NCBI RefSeq assembly: GCF_018614915.1 | Contig: NZ_JAGGNU010000007.1 | Coordinates: 124,001 to 188,000 of the forward strand | Direction of reading: 5' to 3' | Origin: Variovorax paradoxus | GTDB taxonomy: Bacteria > Pseudomonadota > Gammaproteobacteria > Burkholderiales > Burkholderiaceae_C | Length of the DNA: 64,000 nucleotides | Shown here: piece after piece, positions 51,448-63,109 of the stretch | How positions within the stretch are numbered: the first letter of the stretch is position 1 | How the letters are laid out: every line of letters starts with the position of its first letter | Position numbers and translations under genes: made by a program | Notes under the pieces: generated by a model | The model's database searches: none | What the model was told of the DNA's origin: nothing | The model's input: only the letters and a program-made list of their open reading frames with translations

Positions 51448-52208
51448 GGTCGGAAATCGGGTGTGCGCTTGGCAAGGAAGGCAGCGATGCCCTCGCGGTG
51501 CTCGGGTGAATCGGCGTAGTCGTAGGCAGTGGCGAGCAGCCGGTCGACCGTGCCTGCCCCCAGTGTGCGCTTGTTGAGGCGCGCGGCCGCCGGCGCCAGC
51601 GCGGCGATGCGCTGCGCGTGCGCCAGCGCTTCTTCTGCAAGCTCGGCATCGGGCAGCACGCGCAGCAGGAAGCCGGCGTCGTAGAGGCGGGCTGCGCCGT
51701 GCACGCCGGCGGCCAGCAGCATGTCGCGCGCCAGCGTGTCGCCGACGGCGCTTCGCACCAGGGCCGCCTCGCGCGGCGCCATCGGAAAGCCCAGCTTCGC
51801 GATCGGTGCGCCGAATTTCGCCGATTCGGCGGCCAGGCGGATGTCGCAGCAGCTCGCGATCTCCAGGCCGGCGCCCATGCATGCGCCCTCGATCTGTGCG
51901 ACGAGCGGCAGCTCGCAGGCCAGCATGGCGGCCAGGGCGCCCCAGACCTCGTTCTCGTGGAAGCCGCGCAGGCTGGCTTCGTCGAAGCGGAAGGACGGGT
52001 ACTCGGAGATGTCGCCGCCGGCGCAGAAGGCGCCGCCCTCCCCGCGCACGATCACGCAGCGCGTGGCAGCGTCTCGCGCCAGCGCGTCCTCGAACACCGC
52101 GCGCAGCTCGCGCCACATCGCGCGCGACATGGCATTCAGCCGGCCGGCGCTGGCCAGCGTCACGAAGGCGATCGCGCCTTCGCGCACCAGCCGGACCGAC
52201 GCCGTCAT
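51444..52208 (-). CDS. Crotonase-fold protein (enoyl-CoA hydratase/isomerase family), incomplete active site
   Basis: 254 residues with crotonase features: GGAFCAGGDISEYPSFRFDE (oxyanion loop), IEGACMGAGLEIASCCDIRL (first catalytic Glu position kept in GLEIA) and the LGFPMA region. The second Glu of true hydratases (in the G-x-PE-xxLG motif) is replaced: GAPIAKLGF. It is therefore unlikely to be a standard hydratase; decarboxylase, isomerase or hydrolase activities occur in the family. Its place between the Bug receptor and matB, with 4-nt overlaps on both sides, ties it to malonate use. Confidence 0.82.
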   Translation of the reverse strand: MTASVRLVREGAIAFVTLASAGRLNAMSRAMWRELRAVFEDALARDAATRCVIVRGEGGAFCAGGDISEYPSFRFDEASLRGFHENEVWGALAAMLACELPLVAQIEGACMGAGLEIASCCDIRLAAESAKFGAPIAKLGFPMAPREAALVRSAVGDTLARDMLLAAGVHGAARLYDAGFLLRVLPDAELAEEALAHAQRIAALAPAAARLNKRTLGAGTVDRLLATAYDYADSPEHREGIAAFLAKRTPDFRP

Positions 52209-53191
52209 TCCAGCTTGGCGCCCGAGGCCTTCACCACGCCGGCCCAGCGCTTGACCTCGGAGTTCACGAAGGCGCCGTACGGCGCCATGGCGAGGGTCGG
52301 GATCTCGGCGCCGTTGTTGGCCCAGATTGCCTTCAGCTCGTCGGTGGCGAGCGCCTTCTTCATCTCGTCGACGATCTTCGCCTGCACGTCGGCCGGCGTG
52401 CCCTTCGGCGCCCACAGGCCGTACCAGGTGGTCACGGTGTAGTCCGGCAGGCCGACCTCGGCGGCGCTGGGCACGTCGGGGAAGGCGGGGTTGCGCTTGC
52501 TGCCTGCCATCATGAGTGCCTTGATGCGGCCGGCCTTGATGTGCTGCGCCGAGGAGCCCAGGCCGTCGAACATGCAGTCGACGTTGCCGGCAATCAGGTC
52601 CTGCAGCGCCGGGCCTGCGCCGCGGTACGGGATGTGGGTGATGAAGGTGCCGGTCTGCAGCTTGAAGAGCTCGCCCGCCAGGTGGTGCGAAGTGCCGGCG
52701 CCGGCCGAGGCGTAGTTGAGCTTGCCGGGGTTCTTCTTGGCCTCGGCGACGAAGTCCTTGAGCGTGGTCGCGCTCACGCGCTTGGGGTTGACCACCACCA
52801 CCTGCGGCACGCTCGCCAAGAGCATCAGCGGCACGAAATCCTTCTCGATGTCGTAGTCCAGCTTGGGGTAGACCGAGGGCGCGATCGCATGGTGGACCGC
52901 GCCCATGAAGAGCGTGTAGCCGTCCGGCTGCGCCTTGGCCGCGATGCTCGCACCCAGGGTGCCGCCGGCGCCGCCGCGGTTGTCGACGACCAGGGTCTGG
53001 CCGGAGATCTTCGAGAACTGCGCCGACAGCGGCCGCGCGAAGGCGTCGGTGCCGCCGCCGGCCGGGAACGGCACCACCATCGTCACCGGCTTGGCGGGCC
53101 AGCTCGCCTGGGCGCGTGCGCCACTGCCCAGAACGGCGGCCGTGGCCGCGGCCAGGCGCAATACGTCGCGCCGCTGAAAGCTTGGGGTCAT
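52205..53191 (-). CDS. Bug/TctC-type periplasmic receptor without adjacent TctAB
   Basis: 328-residue solute receptor with a Tat-like start ([20 protein letters not shown]) and Bug blocks PAKPVTMVVPFPAGGGTDAF, AAKAQPDGYTLFMG, YASAGAGTSHHLAGELFK and the usual TWYGLWAPKGTP. Fourth-to-last gene of the malonate operon (overlap 4 nt with the next gene). No tctA/tctB lies here; the nearest pair is at 12847-14827. Malonate or another dicarboxylate is the likely ligand by context. Confidence 0.88.
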   Translation of the reverse strand: MTPSFQRRDVLRLAAATAAVLGSGARAQASWPAKPVTMVVPFPAGGGTDAFARPLSAQFSKISGQTLVVDNRGGAGGTLGASIAAKAQPDGYTLFMGAVHHAIAPSVYPKLDYDIEKDFVPLMLLASVPQVVVVNPKRVSATTLKDFVAEAKKNPGKLNYASAGAGTSHHLAGELFKLQTGTFITHIPYRGAGPALQDLIAGNVDCMFDGLGSSAQHIKAGRIKALMMAGSKRNPAFPDVPSAAEVGLPDYTVTTWYGLWAPKGTPADVQAKIVDEMKKALATDELKAIWANNGAEIPTLAMAPYGAFVNSEVKRWAGVVKASGAKLE

Positions 53192-53229
53192 TGCTTCGTC
53201 TCCTGTGTTATCGGGGAACCGTGCGGGCC

Positions 53230-54699
53230 TCAGCCCTTGAGAAAGAGATCGTCGACGTCGCCCGACACCGCGACCTTGCCCTGCGCGAGCAGGGCGCGGT
53301 GCTTGTCGAGCCGTTTCAGATCGTAGAGATAGTTGACCATCAGACCATAGGACTGCTTCAGCCCCTTGGGCGAGGGATCGCCGGCCCAGTTGAGCCGCTC
53401 CACCCGCGCGCCGTTGCCCAGGTGGAAGCGCGCCACCGGATCGACCGGCTGGCCCTCGGCGGTGGCTCGCCCGAGGTACTCGGCGGCGGCATTCAGCAGC
53501 AGCTGGCGCACCGGCGACCTGGCATCGAGCGCGCTCGCCTCCTCGGCCGCCGCCAGCACGCGCTCGGCGGTGGGCGGCAGCGAGCCGATCGCGCGGCCCA
53601 GCTCGGCGGCTCGCTTGTCGTCCAGCCGCTCCACCAGGGAAACCGCGTTCTTGGCCAGCCAGCCGCGGAAGCCGGGGATCGGCGACAGCGTCGCAAAGGT
53701 CTTCAGCCGCGGCAACTCCTTCTGCAGCTCTTCGACCACGCGCTTGATCAGTGAATCGCCGAAGCTCACGCCGCGCAGGCCGTTCTGCGTGTTGCTGATC
53801 GAATAGAAGATCGCGGTCGTCGCGCGCTCGTGCCTGACCGGCGCGGCGGCTTCGTCGAGCAGCGGCACGATGCCTTCGCTGATGTGGTCGACCAGCGCCA
53901 CCTCGACGAAGATCAGCGGCGTGTTGGGCAGGCGCGGATGGAAGAAGCCGTAGCAACGGCGATCGCTGTCGAGCCGGTTCTTGACGTCGGCCCAGCTCTT
54001 GATGTCGTGCACCGCCTCGTACTGGATCAGCTTCTCGATCAGCGAGGCCGGCGAATCCCAGCTGATGCGGCGCAGGTCCAGGAAGGCGACGTCGAACCAG
54101 GTCGAGAACAGGTGCTCGAGCTCGGCATCGAGCGGCAGCAGGCGGCGGTCGCCCTTCAGGTGCGGCAGCAGCTCGGCGCGCAGGTCGACCAGGAAGCGCA
54201 TACCGTCGGGATCGATCGCAAAGCGCTGCAGCAAGCGCGCGCGCGGCGAGACCAGCGCGCGGCGCAGGTGCACTTCTGCCTGGGCCTCCTCGGACGTGCC
54301 CATGGCGGCCCCGTGGCGGTCGCGCGCCGTGCTGACCTTCTGCAGGTCGGGTGCGAAGCGCTCGCTCATGAGCAGCCAGACGTCGCGCCGCTCGTCGAGC
54401 TCGCGCCCGGCATACCACTGCACGACCGCATGCGCGCGGCGTCCGGCCTCGACCTCGCTCACGCGCGGGTCGACCACCGCCTGCAATTCGGTGAGCGCGC
54501 GGCGCAGCGCCCGCGGCGCCAGCGCTTCCCCGTAGCGGCGCAGCGTGGCGTCCAGCCGCTCGGCCAGCGGGCGCGGGCCGACCGTGCCGGCCGCCTTGGG
54601 CGCCGACTTCGCCTTCGCCTCGGGCTTCTTGACTTCGGTGGCATCGCTGCCCGGTCGCAGGCGCGAGACGTTGCGGGTGATCCAGTCGCCGGCACTCAT
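53230..54699 (-). CDS. matA: Malonyl-CoA decarboxylase
   Basis: Converts malonyl-CoA to acetyl-CoA and CO2. 489 residues with the MCD N-terminal helical domain and C-terminal catalytic domain: DVAFLDLRRISWDSPASLIE, CYGFFHPRLPNTPLIFVEVA, IFYSISNTQNGLRGVSFGDSL and FATLSPIPGFRGWL. A basic, Lys/Ala-rich N-terminal tail precedes the domain. The overlap ATGA with the GntR gene indicates coupled translation. Its role fits MatABC-type malonate catabolism. Confidence 0.93.
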   Translation of the reverse strand: MSAGDWITRNVSRLRPGSDATEVKKPEAKAKSAPKAAGTVGPRPLAERLDATLRRYGEALAPRALRRALTELQAVVDPRVSEVEAGRRAHAVVQWYAGRELDERRDVWLLMSERFAPDLQKVSTARDRHGAAMGTSEEAQAEVHLRRALVSPRARLLQRFAIDPDGMRFLVDLRAELLPHLKGDRRLLPLDAELEHLFSTWFDVAFLDLRRISWDSPASLIEKLIQYEAVHDIKSWADVKNRLDSDRRCYGFFHPRLPNTPLIFVEVALVDHISEGIVPLLDEAAAPVRHERATTAIFYSISNTQNGLRGVSFGDSLIKRVVEELQKELPRLKTFATLSPIPGFRGWLAKNAVSLVERLDDKRAAELGRAIGSLPPTAERVLAAAEEASALDARSPVRQLLLNAAAEYLGRATAEGQPVDPVARFHLGNGARVERLNWAGDPSPKGLKQSYGLMVNYLYDLKRLDKHRALLAQGKVAVSGDVDDLFLKG

Positions 54700-55364
54700 G
54701 AGATCAGCTTCGCTTTCTGTTGGAGCGCGACGGCCCGCAGGGCCTCGCGCTGGCGGTTCAGATGGGTGCGCATCGCGGCCTCGGCGCCGTCGCTGTCGCG
54801 CGCCTTGAGCGCGGCGAACACCGCGAGATGTTCGGACAGGCTCTGCTCGAGCCGTCCCGGCGCGTGCAGCTGCTGCAGGCGCGCGAGCTTCAGGATCTTG
54901 CGCAGGTCGCCGATCACCTGCGCCAGCCAGCGGTTGTCGGCCAGCATGATGATCGCCTCGTGGATCGCGAAGTTGGTCGCGTAGTACTCGTTGATGCGCT
55001 TGGCGCGCGCATGCTTCGCCAGCTTGTCGTGCATGGCCTCGAGCGCCAGCAGCTCGGCATCGCTGGCGTTGCGCGCAGCCTGCCAGGCGCAGCGGCCCTC
55101 CAGCAGTGCGATGACCGGGAAGATGTCGTCCAGGTCGCGCTGCGTGACCTCGGCCACGAAGCAGCCGCGCCTCGGCTCGTGGCGCAGCAGCCCTTCGGCC
55201 GTCAGCACCTTGAGCGCTTCGCGCAGCGGCGTGCGCGAGATCGAAAGCCGCTCGCACACCGCGGCCTCGTCCACGAAGCTGCCCGGCGCCAGCGTGCCGG
55301 CGAAGATCTCCTCGCGCAGCGTGGCGGCGACTTCGTCGTGCAGCGAGTTGTGGACCAGGCGCAT
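54696..55364 (-). CDS. GntR/FCD-family regulator of the malonate operon (MatR-like)
   Basis: 222 residues: N-terminal winged helix (VCERLSISRTPLREALKVLT, AEGLLRHEPRRGCFVAEVTQ) and an all-helical FCD ligand-binding domain with metal-binding-type His/Asp positions (ARAKRINEYYATNFAIHEAI). First gene of the operon, and a perfect palindrome lies 12 nt before its start, so autoregulation and malonate- or malonyl-CoA-responsive control are likely. Confidence 0.88.
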   Translation of the reverse strand: MRLVHNSLHDEVAATLREEIFAGTLAPGSFVDEAAVCERLSISRTPLREALKVLTAEGLLRHEPRRGCFVAEVTQRDLDDIFPVIALLEGRCAWQAARNASDAELLALEAMHDKLAKHARAKRINEYYATNFAIHEAIIMLADNRWLAQVIGDLRKILKLARLQQLHAPGRLEQSLSEHLAVFAALKARDSDGAEAAMRTHLNRQREALRAVALQQKAKLIS

Positions 55365-55375
55365 GGTGATTTTCG

Positions 55376-55393
55376 ATAATTACGCGTAATTAT
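55376..55393. promoter_or_regulatory. Operator palindrome of the malonate operon
   Basis: ATAATTACGCGTAATTAT is a perfect 18-bp palindrome and a clear A+T-rich island in this genome. It lies 12 nt upstream of the GntR-gene ATG, on any promoter there. GntR/FCD dimers bind such palindromes; repression by the adjacent regulator is the simplest reading. The sequence differs from the rhizobial MatR site described (TTGTATACAA), so specificity differs. Confidence 0.75.
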
Positions 55394-55459
55394 GAGAAGC
55401 GTTACAGCCGGTGCAAAGCATTTTCTGCCTCCGGAAATACCCTGCAGCGAAAAGTGTGC

Positions 55460-56290
55460 TCAGCCGCGCGCCGTCGCAGCCGGCACGCGCGCAGCAGGCG
55501 CGCTGGCGTAGAGCCAGATGCCGAACGCGATCATCGGCACGCACAGCCACTGCCCCATGCTCATGTTGAGCGCCAGCAGGCCCAGGAAATCGTCCGGCTC
55601 GCGGAAGTACTCGGCGATGAAGCGCATCAGCCCATAGCCGATCAGGAACACCGCCGACACGCGGCGCTCGCGCCGTTCGCGGCGTGCATAGAGCCAGAGG
55701 ATGACGAAGAGCAGCAGGCCTTCGAGCAGGAACTGGTAGACCTGCGACGGGTGGCGCGGCAGCATCGATCCGCTCTGTGGAAATACCATGCCCCACGGCA
55801 GCTCGAGGCTGCTGAAGCGCCCCCACAGCTCCCCGTTGATGAAGTTGCCCACCCGCCCCGCTGCCAGCCCGGTGGGGACGCAGGGCGCGACGAAATCCAT
55901 CAGCTGCCAGAAGGGCCGCGCGCGCGAACGCGCGAACCACGCCATCGCCGCGATCACGCCGAGCAGCCCGCCGTGAAAGCTCATGCCGCCCTGCCACACG
56001 AAGAAGATCTCGAGCGGGTGCGTGAGGTAGTAGCCGGGCTTGTAGAACAGGCAATAGCCGAGCCGGCCGCCGACGATCACGCCCATCACGCCGAGGAAGA
56101 GGATGTCCTCCAGGTCCTTGCGGGTCCAGGCGCCGGGCCCGGTGATGGAGCGGAAGGGCTCGTGCCGCAGCCGGCGCGTGCCGAGGAAGTAGAACAGCGC
56201 GAAGCCGGCCAGATAGGTCAGGCCATACCAGTGGATGGCGATCGGCCCGAGTTGGAGGGCGACCGGATTGATCTGCGGGTACATGAGCAT
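55460..56290 (-). CDS. lgt: Phosphatidylglycerol-prolipoprotein diacylglyceryl transferase
   Basis: Inner-membrane enzyme that adds the diacylglyceryl group to lipobox Cys, essential for lipoproteins such as those of this window. 276 residues, about seven helices: [20 protein letters not shown] at the start, the catalytic-region [20 protein letters not shown] and the Lgt signature [15 protein letters not shown]. Separate from the neighbouring LysR gene by 4 nt, so it may be expressed from the regulator's transcript. Confidence 0.96.
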   Translation of the reverse strand: MLMYPQINPVALQLGPIAIHWYGLTYLAGFALFYFLGTRRLRHEPFRSITGPGAWTRKDLEDILFLGVMGVIVGGRLGYCLFYKPGYYLTHPLEIFFVWQGGMSFHGGLLGVIAAMAWFARSRARPFWQLMDFVAPCVPTGLAAGRVGNFINGELWGRFSSLELPWGMVFPQSGSMLPRHPSQVYQFLLEGLLLFVILWLYARRERRERRVSAVFLIGYGLMRFIAEYFREPDDFLGLLALNMSMGQWLCVPMIAFGIWLYASAPAARVPAATARG

Positions 56291-56294
56291 CGGG

Positions 56295-57248
56295 CTATTG
56301 TGCCCATGGATGTGACAGTCCCTGCGCCTGGACGAATCGCACGAAGCGCGCGAGCGCGGGGTTGTCGATGCCGCCCGGCCAGACCAGGCTGGTTTCGCAG
56401 CCCGGCAAGGCGGCGGCGGTCTTGCGCCGGCCGACCGCCGCGAACTCGGCCGCGGATCGGTAGACCACGCCGGCGCGCCGGAACTGCGTCACGCTCTGCG
56501 GCACCCAGGCCACGCCGAGTCCGCCCCAGACCAGGTTCACGATGGTCTGCATCTGGATCGCCTCCTGCGCCACGCGCGGTGCGAGGCCGGCCGCGTGATA
56601 GAGCCCGAGGATCGCGTCGTGCAACGAGGGCAGGATGCGGCGCGGAAAGATCACCAGCGGCTCGGCCAGCACCTCGGCCAGCGGCAGCTTCGGCACCCGG
56701 GCGAGCGCGTGCTTCGCAGGCAGCGCCAGCACCAGCGGCTCCTCGGACACCGCGAGCCGCTCCAGCCCGGGCGGCGCGAAGCCGGGCGAATGCAGCATCA
56801 GCCCGGCATCGATCTCGCCGCGCGCAAAGGCTTCGAGCTGCACGTCGCCGGTGGCCTCGACCAGTTCCAGCGCGACCTCGGGGCAACGCGCGCGAAATTC
56901 GCGCACCCAGGCCGGCAGGCGCTCGAAGCCGATGGTCGAGACGAAGGCGAGCCGCACGCGCCCCACTTCGCCGGCCGCTGCCGCCCGCGCGCGCGCCGGC
57001 AGCGCCTGCGCGCGCGCCAGCAGCTCGCGCACCTCGGGCAAGAGCGCCTCGCCCGCGGGCGTGAGGGCCACGCGGCGCCGGGTGCGGTCGAACAGCAGCA
57101 CCCCCAATGTTTTCTCGAGCTGCGCGATGGCCTGCGTGACCGGCGGCTGCGTCATGTGCAGGCGCACGGCGGCGCGGCCGAAATGCAGCTCCTCGGCCAC
57201 CGCGAGGAATTGGCGCCAGGCACGCAGGTCGATCCAGGCTTCTTTCAT
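56295..57248 (-). CDS. LysR-family regulator divergent from ilvD
   Basis: 317 residues; helix-turn-helix ([40 protein letters not shown]) and an effector domain. The opening [20 protein letters not shown] is typical of a LysR subgroup next to ilvD in Burkholderiales. Ninety-seven nt separate its start from ilvD; ATATCAATCAGGGTTGA is an A+T-rich patch there in which LysR boxes could lie. The regulator's effector is unknown; control of ilvD is inferred from divergence. Confidence 0.87.
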   Translation of the reverse strand: MKEAWIDLRAWRQFLAVAEELHFGRAAVRLHMTQPPVTQAIAQLEKTLGVLLFDRTRRRVALTPAGEALLPEVRELLARAQALPARARAAAAGEVGRVRLAFVSTIGFERLPAWVREFRARCPEVALELVEATGDVQLEAFARGEIDAGLMLHSPGFAPPGLERLAVSEEPLVLALPAKHALARVPKLPLAEVLAEPLVIFPRRILPSLHDAILGLYHAAGLAPRVAQEAIQMQTIVNLVWGGLGVAWVPQSVTQFRRAGVVYRSAAEFAAVGRRKTAAALPGCETSLVWPGGIDNPALARFVRFVQAQGLSHPWAQ

Positions 57249-57345
57249 ATGCCGAGCATATCAATCAGGGTTGAAATTCGGATTGGAAGCAATCAGTCAA
57301 TCGTCCGATACTTGGCTTCCCCCGATCCGCAACACGAGAGAGACC

Positions 57346-59040
57346 ATGGCCAACCCACCGATCAAGATCAACAGCCGCAGCGCCAACATCGTCGAAGGCA
57401 AGTCGCGCGCGCCCAACCGCTCGATGTTCTACGCCATGGGCTACGAGGAAGGCGATTTCAAGAAGCCGATGGTCGGCGTGGCCAACGGCCACAGCACCAT
57501 CACGCCCTGCAACTCGGGCCTGCAGAAGCTGGCCGACGCCGCGATCGCCGGCATCGAGGAAGCCGGCGGCAATGCGCAGGTCTTCGGCACGCCGACCATC
57601 TCCGACGGCATGGCGATGGGCACCGAGGGCATGAAGTACTCGCTGGTGAGCCGCGAGGTCATCTCGGACTGCATCGAGACCTGCGTGGGCGGCCAGTGGA
57701 TGGACGGCGTGCTGGTGGTCGGCGGCTGCGACAAGAACATGCCCGGCGGCCTGATGGGCATGCTGCGCGCCAACGTGCCGGCCATCTTCGTCTACGGCGG
57801 CACCATCCTGCCCGGCAGGTACAAGGGCCAGGACCTGAACATCGTCAGCGTGTTCGAGGCGGTCGGCCAGAACGCCGCCGGCAACCTGAGCGACGAGGAC
57901 CTGAAGCAGATCGAGATGCGCGCCATCCCCGGCACCGGCTCCTGCGGCGGCATGTACACCGCCAACACCATGAGCTCGGCCTTCGAGGCGCTCGGCATCT
58001 CGCTGCCCTACTCGTCGACCATGGCCAACCCGCACGACGAGAAGGCCAACTCGGCCAAGGAATCGGCCAAGGTGCTGATCGAGGCGATCAAGAAGGACAT
58101 CAAGCCGCGCGACATCGTGACCAAGAAGGCGATCGAGAACGCGGTCGCGGTGATCATGGCCACCGGCGGCTCGACCAACGCGGTGCTGCACTTCCTGGCC
58201 ATTGCGCACGCGGCGGGCGTGGAATGGTCGATCGACGACTTCGAGCGCATGCGCAAGAAGGTGCCGGTGCTGTGCGACCTCAAGCCCAGCGGCAAGTACC
58301 TCGCGGTCGACCTGCACCAGGCCGGCGGCATCCCGCAGGTGATGAAGATCCTGCTGAACGCGGGCCTCCTGCACGGCGACTGCATCACGATCAGCGGCCA
58401 GACCATCGCCGAGGTGCTGAAGGACGTGCCCGACCAGCCGCGTGCCGACCAGGACGTGATCCGCCCGATCACGAACCCGATGTACGCCGAAGGCCACCTG
58501 GCGATCCTCAAGGGCAACCTGTCGCCCGAGGGCGCGGTGGCCAAGATCACGGGCCTGAAGAACCCGGTCATCACCGGCCCGGCGCGCGTGTTCGACGACG
58601 AGCAATCGGCGCTGCAGGCCATCCTCGACGGCAGGATCTTGGCCGGCGACGTGATGGTGCTGCGCTACCTGGGCCCCAAGGGCGGCCCCGGCATGCCGGA
58701 GATGCTGGCCCCCACCGGTGCGCTGATCGGCGCCGGCCTGGGCGAGAGCGTGGGCCTCATCACCGACGGCCGCTTCTCGGGCGGCACCTGGGGCATGGTG
58801 GTCGGCCACGTGGCGCCCGAAGCGGCGGCGGGCGGCACCATCGCCTTCGTCAACGAGGGCGACTCGATCACCATCGACGCCCACGAGCTGAAGCTGGAGC
58901 TCAACGTGCCCGAGGCCGAGATCGCGAAGCGCCGCGAAGGCTGGAAGGCGCCGGCGCCGCGCTACACGCGCGGCGTGCAAGCCAAGTTCGCGTTCAACGC
59001 ATCGAGCGCGAGCTCGGGTGCGGTGCTCGACAAATACTGA
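57346..59040 (+). CDS. ilvD: Dihydroxy-acid dehydratase
   Basis: Third enzyme of branched-chain amino acid and pantothenate synthesis: dehydrates 2,3-dihydroxy acids. 564 residues with iron-sulfur Cys positions in [29 protein letters not shown] and [16 protein letters not shown], and C-terminal [20 protein letters not shown]. Start ATG 57346 follows GAGAGAGACC. Its stop abuts the convergent Trp-rich gene without gap. Confidence 0.97.
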   Translation: MANPPIKINSRSANIVEGKSRAPNRSMFYAMGYEEGDFKKPMVGVANGHSTITPCNSGLQKLADAAIAGIEEAGGNAQVFGTPTISDGMAMGTEGMKYSLVSREVISDCIETCVGGQWMDGVLVVGGCDKNMPGGLMGMLRANVPAIFVYGGTILPGRYKGQDLNIVSVFEAVGQNAAGNLSDEDLKQIEMRAIPGTGSCGGMYTANTMSSAFEALGISLPYSSTMANPHDEKANSAKESAKVLIEAIKKDIKPRDIVTKKAIENAVAVIMATGGSTNAVLHFLAIAHAAGVEWSIDDFERMRKKVPVLCDLKPSGKYLAVDLHQAGGIPQVMKILLNAGLLHGDCITISGQTIAEVLKDVPDQPRADQDVIRPITNPMYAEGHLAILKGNLSPEGAVAKITGLKNPVITGPARVFDDEQSALQAILDGRILAGDVMVLRYLGPKGGPGMPEMLAPTGALIGAGLGESVGLITDGRFSGGTWGMVVGHVAPEAAAGGTIAFVNEGDSITIDAHELKLELNVPEAEIAKRREGWKAPAPRYTRGVQAKFAFNASSASSGAVLDKY

Positions 59041-59304
59041 TCATCGTCCGCCGCGGCGGCGGCGATTGGAGCGGCTGGTCAGAAGGCCCAGGTTGCTGCG
59101 CTGGCGGTCGATGCGGTCCTGCCGGCGCACGTTTTCGCGCTCGACGACCCTGCGCTTGGTGTAGCCCGACCAGTCGGCCCAGGCCCACCAGGCGGCGGCC
59201 AGCGCGAAGGGGATCAGCACGATCCACCAGTCCCACTGGGCCACGAAGCCGACTTCGAAGTATTTGAGGGCCACACCGAGAAGGCCCAGCAACAGAAACC
59301 ACAT
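59041..59304 (-). CDS. Small Trp-rich membrane protein (TIGR04438-like)
   Basis: 87 residues: two helices (MWFLLLGLLGVALKYFEVGF and WWIVLIPFALAAAWWAWADW) rich in Trp, followed by a strongly basic tail (TKRRVVERENVRRQDRIDRQ). This matches the Burkholderiales family of small Trp-rich proteins. Function unknown. ATG 59304 starts the first helix. Convergent with ilvD, 0 nt apart. Confidence 0.8.
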   Translation of the reverse strand: MWFLLLGLLGVALKYFEVGFVAQWDWWIVLIPFALAAAWWAWADWSGYTKRRVVERENVRRQDRIDRQRSNLGLLTSRSNRRRRGGR

Positions 59305-59409
59305 ACAGAATCCCTCCGGTTGTCCAGGCCCGCATCGCGGCGGACCGTGCACCGCGCTACCTACAATCGCGTTGGATCGACTTTAACGCACCCACGCGAC
59401 AAGGACCCC

Positions 59410-59715
59410 ATGAAAAGAGCGCTTCTGCTGGCCGCCCTGGGCCTGGCCTGTTCTGCACCTGCCCTCGCCGACCTGGCGCTGGCCACCTCGAAGAACTGCA
59501 TGAGCTGCCACGCGGTCGACCGCAAGATCCTCGGACCTTCGTTCAAGGACATCGCGGCCAAGTACAAGGACAACAAGGGTGCCGCCGACATGCTCGCCGG
59601 CAAGGTCATCAAGGGCGGCTCGGGTGTCTGGGGCCAGGTGCCGATGCCCGCCAACAACCAGGTCAGCGAAGCAGATGCGAAGAAGCTGGTGACCTGGATC
59701 CTGTCGACCAAATAA
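59410..59715 (+). CDS. Periplasmic c-type cytochrome (c551/c552-like)
   Basis: Small electron carrier, 101 residues: signal peptide (KRALLLAALGLACSAPALAD), one haem motif CMSCH at about residue 30 and axial Met in VPMPANNQVSEADA. Mature size about 80 residues. Redox partners are not encoded nearby. A possible promoter lies in the 105-nt gap to the Trp-rich gene. Confidence 0.93.
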   Translation: MKRALLLAALGLACSAPALADLALATSKNCMSCHAVDRKILGPSFKDIAAKYKDNKGAADMLAGKVIKGGSGVWGQVPMPANNQVSEADAKKLVTWILSTK

Positions 59716-59721
59716 GAGCGC

Positions 59722-60240
59722 TCAGACCGCGGGCGGCATGCCCACCGGCGACGGCGGCTGCGGCCGCGCCGGCGTGCGGTCGAAGCGGTCTTCCAGCTGG
59801 CCGAGATGGGCGGCGAGCGCGTTGTCCGACTGGTCGGAGCGCAGCTTGATGGCGGTCTCGAGCTGCTCCACGCGCGCCAGCAGCGCCGCATGACGCTCGG
59901 CATTGCGTGCCATGTGGACGTTCTCCTGGGTCTCCAGGAAGTTGCGCAGCTCGGTGAAGCGCGATGCCTCGGCCCGATCGGCCAGATCGCGTTGAGTCTG
60001 CATCTCCTTCGCGTGGCGGCGGGTTTCGAGCAGCACCGTGGTCTGCAGGTAGACCACATAGGCCGCGAAGAAGATGGCCAGCAGCGCCGTCAGCCCCAGC
60101 ATGATCAGGCCGAAGGGCGCCGTGACCTGCATGAAGCCGAGCGACATGACGGTGGGCGCGACGAGCAGGCCCCAGTTCAACGCCGCCAGCGCCGCGATCA
60201 GCAGCACGACCACCAGCAGCACGCCTGTTCTCAGTCCCAT
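59722..60240 (-). CDS. LapA-like (DUF1049) membrane protein with coiled-coil tail
   Basis: 172 residues: two N-terminal helices (LLVVVLLIAALAALNWGLLV and LIMLGLTALLAIFFAAYVVY), the spacing seen in LapA-domain lipopolysaccharide assembly proteins, then a long charged helix and a Pro-rich tail (DRTPARPQPPSPVG). Function unknown; may be a membrane-anchored structural protein. Convergent with the cytochrome c gene, 6 nt apart. Confidence 0.7.
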   Translation of the reverse strand: MGLRTGVLLVVVLLIAALAALNWGLLVAPTVMSLGFMQVTAPFGLIMLGLTALLAIFFAAYVVYLQTTVLLETRRHAKEMQTQRDLADRAEASRFTELRNFLETQENVHMARNAERHAALLARVEQLETAIKLRSDQSDNALAAHLGQLEDRFDRTPARPQPPSPVGMPPAV

Positions 60241-60290
60241 GAATGTCTCCTCAACAATCGATGGGCTGTTTGTAACGCATCCGGCGCGCG

Positions 60291-60310
60291 CGCCCTGTCG
60301 GACAGGGGCG
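60291..60310. repeat. G+C-rich stem-loop downstream of acs
   Basis: CGCCCTGTC and GACAGGG(G)CG form a near-perfect 9-bp stem with a single-base loop at 60291-60310, between acs and the LapA-like gene. No T-run follows on either strand, so a role as intrinsic terminator is doubtful. Confidence 0.3.
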
Positions 60311-60329
60311 CGGCCGCGAATCCTTCAAC

Positions 60330-62324
<1,995 letters not shown>

Positions 62325-62473
62325 TTCCTTGTCTCCTGTACCTGTGAAGTGGCCGGCGCTAATGTCGGCGGCCGCACTTACGAATGACTGACGCTCCATG
62401 TTAACGACAGGCGCGTGACACCGGCGCCCCCGCGCGCGTCCTAGAATCGCGCGTTTCCGCCTACAACGACCCG

Positions 62474-63088
62474 ATGTCCAACTTCGACTCCACCACTCCG
62501 AACAGCGGCAAGGTCTCACCCCTGCGGCCGCTGCCCAACCTGATCTTTGCCAGCCGCTGGCTGCAACTGCCGCTGTACTTGGGCCTGATCGTCGCGCAGG
62601 GCGTGTACGTGCTGCACTTCCTGGTCGAGCTCTTCCACCTGGTCGAGGCCGCCTTCGGGAGCAAGGAAGCGCTGGAGTTGCTGATCACCAGCATCGGCTA
62701 CAAGACCGCTACGCCGGTCACGACGCTCAACGAGACCGTGATCATGCTGGTGGTGCTGGCGCTGATCGACGTGGTCATGATCTCCAACCTGCTGATCATG
62801 GTGATCGTCGGCGGCTACGAGACCTTCGTGAGCCGCATGAACCTCGAAGGCCATCGCGACCAGCCCGAATGGCTGAGCCATGTGAACGCCTCGGTGCTGA
62901 AGGTCAAGCTGGCCACCGCCATCATCGGCATCAGCTCGATCCACCTGCTCAAGACCTTCATCAATGCCGACAACTACACCGACCGCGTGCTCATTGCGCA
63001 GACGGCGATCCACATCACATTCCTGCTGTCGGCCATGGCCATCGCCTACACCGACAAGCTGATGGCGCCCCCGCAAGCGCGGCACTGA
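62474..63088 (+). CDS. UPF0114/YqhA-family inner-membrane protein
   Basis: 204 residues with four predicted helices: [60 protein letters not shown] and a C-terminal one. The family motif [19 protein letters not shown], with Glu inside a membrane-edge segment, is diagnostic of UPF0114. Function unknown. Ends 21 nt from the convergent fumC stop. Confidence 0.88.
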   Translation: MSNFDSTTPNSGKVSPLRPLPNLIFASRWLQLPLYLGLIVAQGVYVLHFLVELFHLVEAAFGSKEALELLITSIGYKTATPVTTLNETVIMLVVLALIDVVMISNLLIMVIVGGYETFVSRMNLEGHRDQPEWLSHVNASVLKVKLATAIIGISSIHLLKTFINADNYTDRVLIAQTAIHITFLLSAMAIAYTDKLMAPPQARH

Positions 63089-63109
63089 GCTCCCATCCGT
63101 TCGGACGGC

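Noticed and set aside
48383..51649. Long minus-strand frame spanning the AraC gene and matB
   Set aside because: Runs out of frame through several real genes; repeated Arg/Ala-rich sequence without motifs.
57265..58980. Long minus frame opposite ilvD
   Set aside because: ilvD has all its iron-sulfur and catalytic motifs; the antisense frame is shadow sequence.
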